A stretch of DNA of 11,355 nucleotides from Microscillaceae bacterium (GTDB lineage: Bacteria > Bacteroidota > Bacteroidia > Cytophagales > Microscillaceae), in the NCBI GenBank assembly GCA_003483885.1, contig DMXI01000144.1:1-11355 (forward strand), in the 5' to 3' direction. A program made the position numbers and the translations under genes. A model generated the notes under the pieces. That model did not search any database and was not told the DNA's origin. It worked only from the letters and a program-made list of their open reading frames with translations. Positions 7,349-11,355 of the stretch are shown here, in pieces (positions within the stretch are counted from its first letter, which is position 1; each line of letters starts with the position of its first letter).

Positions 7349-7572
7349 GAATTTTATTATTTAGTGTCCATATATATTAACGTATTTTAGGGGTAGAAGT
7401 TTGCTTTTTTGATAAATATTTTTATGTGTAAGTGTTTGATTTTCAGAAACTTATAAATTATTTTTCATTGTTTTGAAACCCACTTTGAATGCCTCAATTT
7501 AACCCTGTTTTTTGATCCTTTTTCGGAGAAATATCGCTCATAAAAAGCAAGGATAACGGAGCCAAATGCCCA

Positions 7573-7691
7573 TAAAAAAACCGCTCAATTTTGAGCGGTG
7601 CTGACATTGCTTAACCTGTGTTTTGGGGTTTAGATTTGGCTTCTAAAAATTTCTGGATGATGCGATTAAGGGTGATACATTATAGAGGCAA
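7573..7691 (-). ncRNA. Candidate small RNA between the KTSC copies
   Basis: On the minus strand a Bacteroidota-type -7 box (TACCTTTG, 7698-7705) is followed about 90 nt later by a strong intrinsic terminator (7580-7599 with its T-run at 7574-7580). Starting about 7 nt downstream of the box gives a transcript of roughly 115-120 nt. It holds no convincing ORF and is not part of the KTSC duplication. The hairpin of KTSC copy 2 lies upstream (7785-7814), so the terminator at 7580 has no obvious gene to serve except this unit. The -33 element is not convincing (a TTTG only 15 nt upstream of the box). It does not match an RNA family I recognise. Confidence 0.35.
7574..7599 (-). terminator. Strong intrinsic terminator without an assigned gene
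   Basis: A perfect 9-bp stem, ACCGCTCAA (7580-7588) and TTGAGCGGT (7591-7599), with a TT apex, is followed on the minus strand by seven T residues (complement of A7574-7580). The opposite strand lacks a T-tract, so the signal is for leftward transcription. Confidence 0.75.
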
Positions 7692-7697
7692 GTTTTG

Positions 7698-7705
7698 CAA
7701 AGGTA
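7698..7705 (-). promoter_or_regulatory. Putative -7 promoter box (TACCTTTG), leftward
   Basis: An exact match to the Bacteroidota housekeeping -7 consensus TAnnTTTG on the minus strand, in DNA with no gene on either strand. It would start the small-RNA candidate ending at 7573. Confidence 0.4.
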
Positions 7706-7784
7706 GTAGCACATGCACAACAAACCCTGGCTCAGTACACCTAATAAAAAGCTACTTAGCCCATACATTTCTACTTAAGCTAAA

Positions 7785-7814
7785 ACAAACACTGCCCAAC
7801 GGGCGAGTGTTTGT
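7785..7814 (-). terminator. Hairpin terminator of KTSC copy 2, weakened T-tract
   Basis: The 30-nt hairpin is identical to that at 7074-7103. The minus-strand sequence after it is TTTTAGCTTAAG instead of TTTTAGTTTTTTT because the duplication boundary falls here, so termination may be less efficient and some read-through toward 7600 is possible. Confidence 0.6.
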
Positions 7815-7828
7815 CCTATTATCACAAT

Positions 7829-8059
7829 TTAATCCCGCACTTTTTTGTAACGCTCTTGTTTTCTGTTGCGAATATTTCCATTGAAAAATAGGCCTACAGA
7901 TTTTGAGTTTTGCAGGTTCATATATTCTTGCTCCGAAACATCGGTGTATTCGTAGATGCCACCTCGGCAAAAGACCACTTCGAGCACCTCGGTATATGGG
8001 TCGTAAGCAGTGGAAGTAATGAGTGAAGAATCAGTGTGGGCACGTTTAAATTTTGTCAT
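7829..8059 (-). CDS. KTSC-domain protein, copy 2
   Basis: 76 residues, identical to copy 1 except Ala7 for Thr7. The same KTSC landmarks are present: Y36-E-Y38 centre and SVGLFFNGNIRNR near the end. Of seven base differences between the two coding sequences six are silent (in codons for K, Y, T, F, G and V) and one changes residue 7. Both frames are intact, so neither copy is a pseudogene, and the silent excess suggests both have been kept under selection or homogenised. Function is unknown, with possible nucleic-acid binding by analogy with the lysyl-tRNA synthetase appendage. The leader (8060-8143) parallels that of copy 1. Confidence 0.85.
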   Translation of the reverse strand: MTKFKRAHTDSSLITSTAYDPYTEVLEVVFCRGGIYEYTDVSEQEYMNLQNSKSVGLFFNGNIRNRKQERYKKVRD

Positions 8060-8301
8060 AAATTTTATTATTTAGTGTTCATATATATTAACGTATTTTA
8101 GGGCTATAAGTTTGCTTTTTTTGTATATATTTTTATATGTAAGATGTTGATATACAGGTGTTTGTGAATTATTTTTAACCCAAAAAACAAACCTTGAAAT
8201 CATTGGGTTTACGAGGAGTTTGAATGATATTTTTAGGTGAAATTGCACTGGGCTTATGAGGTTTAATGAAGGTAGTTTTTCCTTAACCCATAATAAAATA
8301 G

Positions 8302-8309
8302 TATCTTTG
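8302..8309 (+). promoter_or_regulatory. Putative -7 promoter box (TATCTTTG) for the membrane-protein gene
   Basis: An exact TAnnTTTG match; the T-run at 8276-8280, about 21 nt upstream, could act as a degenerate -33 element. Transcription would begin near 8316, giving a leader of about 65 nt. The rest of the 8060-8382 gap is AT-rich and contains no supported gene. Confidence 0.5.
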
Positions 8310-8334
8310 TGGCTTCCAATAATCAACAGGCACT

Positions 8335-8353
8335 CGAACTTCCCAAAAGTTCG
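8335..8353 (+). promoter_or_regulatory. Small hairpin in the 5' leader
   Basis: CGAACTT (8335-8341) and AAGTTCG (8347-8353) form a perfect 7-bp stem with a CCCAA loop, 29 nt before the ATG at 8383 and downstream of the predicted start of transcription. It could stabilise the message or be a binding site; there is no T-run long enough to call it a terminator. Confidence 0.3.
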
Positions 8354-8382
8354 TTTATAGAGAATTGCACAACATAAACATC

Positions 8383-8931
8383 ATGGCAGATACTATACTT
8401 TCGTTGCCACCTTTACCTCAAAACCATCGCTTACTATTAACCGAACAAGCAGAAAAAAACTTTCAGGTAGTTTTACAAAGAAAAGTTCCATTTAAGTCTT
8501 TGTTTAAGCCGTGGTTATTAGGAGCCATTATTGGATTTGTTTTGGGATTGGTGGCCCTCATTATTTATCAGTATGAATCAGACTTTGCAGTGTTATCGGT
8601 TCCTTTTTGGATCATTTCGCTGGCATTGTTTGCGGTTTTTATCAACCAGCTTACAGAACAACAGCAATTGATTTTTTCTGAAAAACAAGTAGAAATTCAT
8701 AAGAAAAGATGGATGGCTTCCGTCAAAATACTACTACAAAGCCAAGACAACTTTGATGTGAGCCTATTGGCGGACAAAAAAGAAAAGAAAGAAAAAGACG
8801 AAGGTACCAAAGTCCTGGTACCTGTGGTATTTTTTAGAATGGAAGCATTTTCTTTTTTCGAGTATGCCAGCATCGAGGAAAAAAAATGGATCATCGAAGT
8901 TTTGCAAGATTTTAAACAAAACCCTTCATAA
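8383..8931 (+). CDS. Two-helix membrane protein, possibly with a PH-like cytoplasmic domain
   Basis: 182 residues from the ATG at 8383; the in-frame TTG at 8365 is less likely. Two hydrophobic helices at 44-62 (WLLGAIIGFVLGLVALIIY) and 70-88 are separated by a very short loop, giving a hairpin with both termini on the same side. The soluble C-terminal part (89-182) contains predicted strands (QLIFSEKQVEIHKKRWMASVKILL), a highly charged Lys/Glu linker (131-143), another strand pair (KVLVPVVFFRMEAFSFFEYA) and a final helix EEKKWIIEVLQDFKQ. This order, two helices then strands then one helix, recalls small bacterial membrane proteins with PH-like domains (YdbS/YcxB style), but I do not recognise a family with certainty. 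Its end overlaps the end of the convergent glycosyltransferase gene by 20 nt. Confidence 0.75.
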   Translation: MADTILSLPPLPQNHRLLLTEQAEKNFQVVLQRKVPFKSLFKPWLLGAIIGFVLGLVALIIYQYESDFAVLSVPFWIISLALFAVFINQLTEQQQLIFSEKQVEIHKKRWMASVKILLQSQDNFDVSLLADKKEKKEKDEGTKVLVPVVFFRMEAFSFFEYASIEEKKWIIEVLQDFKQNPS

Positions 8932-10237
8932 AATTCACCCAACCAACCTGAGTACGATCAATGGCCCGATACTTTGCCAGCAAATCTTCAATATGCCTTT
9001 CTTCAGCATTGCCTTCACGTTTTTGTCCTATCTCTTTCTCAAATTTAGCCAAGTGTACCATTTTTTCGGCAGCTTCTCCAATATGTACCTCTGGGTAAAA
9101 TGTGTCTCGGGCAAAATGCACATATTTGAGTACTTTGAGACCGTCTAGCCAGTGAAACCACCGTTTCAAAAAGCTCTCTAGTTGGGCAGTTTGCCTATTG
9201 ATAACGCTTACCTGAGACCATAGCTCCTCCCAACCAAAAAATGCCTGAATGCTCGCAGGCAAGCTTGCGTAGACTTCTTTTAGTGAAGCCTCCTGGGCTT
9301 GAAACAATTGGTGAGTAACGCCCAAAAATGCCTTTAAATCAACAAAAGTTTGTGGATCATAAGTTAACAATTGGCGAGATGCTTGGTCCAGCCATTTTTG
9401 CTGGGCTTTGCCAGTACCAAAAGGAACCCGATGCGAGGTGCGCGAAGAAGGATACACCGCAGTTTGGGTAATTTCATAGTATTTGCCTAATGGTGCCACC
9501 TTGTGCAAAAAATAAAAATCTTCTCCTGCCTTACGACGATTCATGCCGCCCGAAATGGCATAAGTTTCGGCCCGTACGGCCATACTAGAGCCAATGGTGT
9601 GGTATGCATAAGGGTAGCCTGCAAAGCGTAAGGCAGCCACATAATATCTCAAAAATAATTCATATTGGAGGATGCCTTGATTCAATGCAGGGCTGATGTC
9701 TAAACGATGTTCAAAAAAGATAGAAGCAGATTGGGCACCCTGAGCAAATGCCTGCTCAAGGGCAGTCAGATAGTTGGGAGCTACCCTACAGTCTGCATCC
9801 AGGCAAACAATGCCCCCATTATAATCAATACTGCCAAAACGATACAAAGCCTCATCCATCCCAATCTTACGGGCCAGCCCCACACCTGCATATTTTTTAG
9901 GCAAATCATAAGCTAACAAAAGCTTAAAGTTTAAATTTTTGAACGAATGACGCGTGATCCATTCTGACACCTGTTGCACCGTTTGTTGGTTTTGGGCAAT
10001 AGCCTCGGCGGGTGCATTTGTTCCTTGGTTTACTACCACAATAACCTCTACTGGAGCCTGAGTAGGTGTACATTGGGCCAGTGATTCCAGCGTGCTTGTA
10101 AGGTCAGGTTCATCAAAACAAGGGATGACTACAATAAGCTGAGTGTCAGGTAAAAGCGCAGGAGATAAATGAGGTGGTTGATAGCCAAAGCGCTGCTGAT
10201 AAAAATTAACCTTTTCTTGAAATGTTTTCGTTTTCAT
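8912..10237 (-). CDS. Family-2 glycosyltransferase
   Basis: 441 residues, no signal peptide and no clear transmembrane helix, so a soluble or peripheral enzyme. The GT-A fold is evident: LIVVIPCFDEPDLTSTLESL (34-53; nucleotide-binding strand and helix), VIVVVNQGTN (65-74), the ARKIGMDEAL helix (122-131), the DxD metal/sugar-nucleotide motif as D147-A-D149 in VCLDADCRV, a GSSMAVRAETYAISGG acceptor block (216-231), and G238-E-D240 as likely catalytic-base motif. A conserved-looking SSRTSHRVPFGTG (264-276) follows, and the last 160 residues are helical. It transfers a sugar from a nucleotide donor; donor and acceptor are unknown, perhaps an exopolysaccharide or surface glycan. It does not resemble mannosylglycerate synthase (GT78), so a biosynthetic link to the left-hand locus is not supported. 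Confidence 0.88.
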   Translation of the reverse strand: MKTKTFQEKVNFYQQRFGYQPPHLSPALLPDTQLIVVIPCFDEPDLTSTLESLAQCTPTQAPVEVIVVVNQGTNAPAEAIAQNQQTVQQVSEWITRHSFKNLNFKLLLAYDLPKKYAGVGLARKIGMDEALYRFGSIDYNGGIVCLDADCRVAPNYLTALEQAFAQGAQSASIFFEHRLDISPALNQGILQYELFLRYYVAALRFAGYPYAYHTIGSSMAVRAETYAISGGMNRRKAGEDFYFLHKVAPLGKYYEITQTAVYPSSRTSHRVPFGTGKAQQKWLDQASRQLLTYDPQTFVDLKAFLGVTHQLFQAQEASLKEVYASLPASIQAFFGWEELWSQVSVINRQTAQLESFLKRWFHWLDGLKVLKYVHFARDTFYPEVHIGEAAEKMVHLAKFEKEIGQKREGNAEERHIEDLLAKYRAIDRTQVGWVNFMKGFV

Positions 10238-10295
10238 AGTATTACAACATATGATTTATTATTATGCATCATCAACTACCCGTTGAACCAACTTT

Positions 10296-10303
10296 CAAAA
10301 GTA
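10296..10303 (-). promoter_or_regulatory. Putative -7 promoter box (TACTTTTG) for the glycosyltransferase
   Basis: An exact match to TAnnTTTG on the minus strand, 58 nt before the start codon at 10237. A good -33 box at the usual spacing is not visible. The remaining part of the divergent 269-nt gap up to 10506 shows no clear rightward -7 box for the next gene. Confidence 0.4.
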
Positions 10304-10506
10304 AGTGATTTATTATCTAAAACCATATTACTGAACATTTTGGCTAAAGTTGGCCGTGAAGACACAACCGAAAATGTCTGGTAGTATGATATAAAACAAT
10401 GCAAAACACCCGACCACTACTTCAGCCACCACTAGTCAAGCATCAAGAGAGTAAGTAAGCCTGGACAACAACGAAAGAAAAGATCTGAAATCAAAAATAT
10501 TTATTT

Positions 10507-11064
10507 ATGTCAAAACAATCAGTCAAAAAAGGAGACCTACTCATTGCTGAACCCTTTTTGGGAGACCGTAATTTTGAACGGAGCGTGGTATTGCTTTGTG
10601 AACATAATGAGGAGGGATCGTTTGGATTTGTACTTAACCAAAAAGCCAACGTAATGCTTAAAGATGTTTTAGAGGAAGATTTTCTACTCGACATTCCATT
10701 ATACGTAGGTGGCCCAGTACAGCAAAACACATTACATTTTATTCATCGTACCCCCCATTTGTTTGAGGGGGCCTCAGAAGTAGCCAAAGATATCTATTGG
10801 GGAGGTGATTACGAACAGCTCAAAACTTATTTGAATTTGGGGCAATTGCAAGAAAGCGATATTCGTTTTTTTATTGGCTATTCGGGATGGGGCGAAGGGC
10901 AACTTGAGCACGAGTTGGGGCAAAATTCCTGGGTGGTTTCCCCGTCAGATTCTAAATTTATATTTGATAGCGATCCTCAACAATTTTGGCGTGGCGTATT
11001 GCGTAAAATGGGGGGCAAATACAAAGTAATGTCGCATTATCCTACCGATCCACGCTTGAATTAA
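10507..11064 (+). CDS. yqgE: YqgE/AlgH family protein (DUF179)
   Basis: 185 residues, full length for the family (PF02622). The ATG at 10507 gives the standard opening KKGDLLIAEPFLGDRNFERSVVLLCEHNEEGSFGFVLNQ (7-45). Other family hallmarks are YVGGPV (66-71), the FFIGYSGWGEGQLEHEL block (121-137), a central W-x-V-x-P-S (142-146) and the C-terminal HYPTDPRLN (177-185). The protein is cytoplasmic. The family is widespread; AlgH was named in Pseudomonas from an alginate-regulation study, but the biochemical role is unsettled. It is divergent from the glycosyltransferase gene with a 269-nt gap, so the two need not be functionally connected. The start codon follows an A/T-rich stretch without a Shine-Dalgarno sequence. 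An 11-nt direct repeat (TAAGCCTGGAC) lies before the gene and at its stop codon. Confidence 0.95.
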   Translation: MSKQSVKKGDLLIAEPFLGDRNFERSVVLLCEHNEEGSFGFVLNQKANVMLKDVLEEDFLLDIPLYVGGPVQQNTLHFIHRTPHLFEGASEVAKDIYWGGDYEQLKTYLNLGQLQESDIRFFIGYSGWGEGQLEHELGQNSWVVSPSDSKFIFDSDPQQFWRGVLRKMGGKYKVMSHYPTDPRLN

Positions 11065-11096
11065 GCCTGGACCATTGATAATTAATTTTACTAGTG

Positions 11097-11213
11097 ATGC
11101 AAACTCATCCAAAGCAACCCCGTTTATATATGAAAGATTTAAAATTGGTATTACACAAAAACAATCAAAATAACGATTTAAGTATCTATTCAGAATTAAA
11201 TATGATCAAATGA
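11097..11213 (+). CDS. Possible 38-residue small protein downstream of yqgE
   Basis: An ATG at 11097, 32 nt after the yqgE stop, opens 38 codons ending TGA at 11211 (MQTHPKQPRLYMKDLKLVLH, then an Asn-rich middle and YSELNMIK). It is the only coding-like frame I see in the last 291 nt. No signal peptide, helix or motif is visible, the composition is near that expected of AT-rich DNA, and no terminator separates it from yqgE. Chance ORF is the more likely reading. Confidence 0.15.
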   Translation: MQTHPKQPRLYMKDLKLVLHKNNQNNDLSIYSELNMIK

Positions 11214-11355
11214 TTTTATGGTCGGTGACTATGCAACGCATTGCGGAACACGCTCTCTTAAGCGAAGTCGAAGGAACTAACCATTCAACAATAAGATATA
11301 GATAATTTTGATTTACTACTTAACATCAGCCAGGTAATATCAATTCATCATTAAT

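Larger units (their letters stand above)
7069..7432. repeat. Direct duplication, copy 1 (KTSC gene unit)
   Basis: This unit recurs at 7780-8143 with a constant offset of 711 bp and no gaps. It covers the downstream hairpin, the KTSC gene and about 80 nt of upstream AT-rich leader. Up to 7390 I count 9 differences in 322 positions; similarity decays over the next 40 nt. Flanking DNA is unrelated. Confidence 0.9.
7780..8143. repeat. Direct duplication, copy 2 (KTSC gene unit)
   Basis: Second copy of the unit at 7069-7432, same orientation, offset 711 bp. The 347 nt between the copies is unique sequence, so this is a spaced rather than strictly tandem duplication. Confidence 0.9.

Noticed and set aside
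7489..7607. 37-codon minus-strand frame starting at 7607 (MSAPLKIERFFYG...)
   Set aside because: Its first codons are the terminator stem itself; no other support.
7618..7884. 88-codon plus-strand frame starting with GTG
   Set aside because: Its second half is the antisense of the duplicated KTSC unit and its terminator; the first half is antisense to the small-RNA candidate.
7069..8143. CRISPR array or insertion sequence
   Set aside because: Only two long copies with coding genes inside, no short regular spacers, no terminal inverted repeats and no transposase.
8072..8326. 84-codon minus-strand frame upstream of the membrane protein
   Set aside because: AT-rich leader DNA; overlaps the KTSC copy 2 upstream region and the rightward promoter, with no recognisable features.
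8912..10237. Glycosyltransferase as a mannosylglycerate synthase tied to the left locus
   Set aside because: Its motifs are generic GT2 and do not resemble GT78 or GT81 enzymes; it is distant and on the other strand.
10169..10384. 71-codon plus-strand frame in the divergent gap
   Set aside because: It overlaps the start of the glycosyltransferase and its likely promoter, with no protein-like motif.

Overview
The window looks like chromosomal DNA of a marine, Cytophagales-type member of the Bacteroidota (Microscilla-like; this is inference). Four things point there: a TonB-dependent receptor of the Bacteroidota type with a C-terminal Phe, start codons in A/T-rich leaders without clear Shine-Dalgarno sequences, several boxes matching the Bacteroidota -7 promoter element TAnnTTTG, and a leucine-rich-repeat protein with an N-terminal region of the sort common in this order. 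No rRNA, tRNA, CRISPR array, transposase or phage gene was found.

Left third (1-6269), all on the plus strand: the C-terminal 581 residues of a TonB-dependent outer-membrane receptor; a cytoplasmic-looking GH63/MGH1-type glycoside hydrolase; a sodium:solute symporter starting 10 nt after it; and, after a 220-nt low-complexity spacer, a GlxK/GarK-type glycerate kinase. Together these make a coherent pathway: outer-membrane uptake, Na+-driven inner-membrane uptake, hydrolysis of a glycosyl-glycerate, and phosphorylation of the released glycerate into lower glycolysis. The best hypothesis is a catabolic locus for mannosylglycerate (digeneaside, a red-algal solute) or glucosylglycerate. The receptor-hydrolase gap holds a near-perfect 33-nt palindrome and an intrinsic-terminator-like hairpin only 11 nt before the hydrolase ATG, so the first gene and the rest may be uncoupled or attenuated.

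Middle (6270-8382): a leucine-rich-repeat protein preceded by a nested inverted repeat, then two minus-strand copies of a 76-residue KTSC-domain protein in a direct duplication (offset 711 bp). The copies differ by 7 bases in the coding part, only one of them changing an amino acid. Each copy carries its own downstream hairpin. Between them lies an orphan minus-strand promoter box followed by a strong terminator, suggesting a small RNA of about 115 nt.

Right third (8383-11355): a two-helix membrane protein with its own promoter, a convergent (20-nt tail overlap) family-2 glycosyltransferase on the minus strand, then a divergent YqgE/AlgH-family protein. The last 291 nt hold at most one 38-codon ORF of doubtful status.
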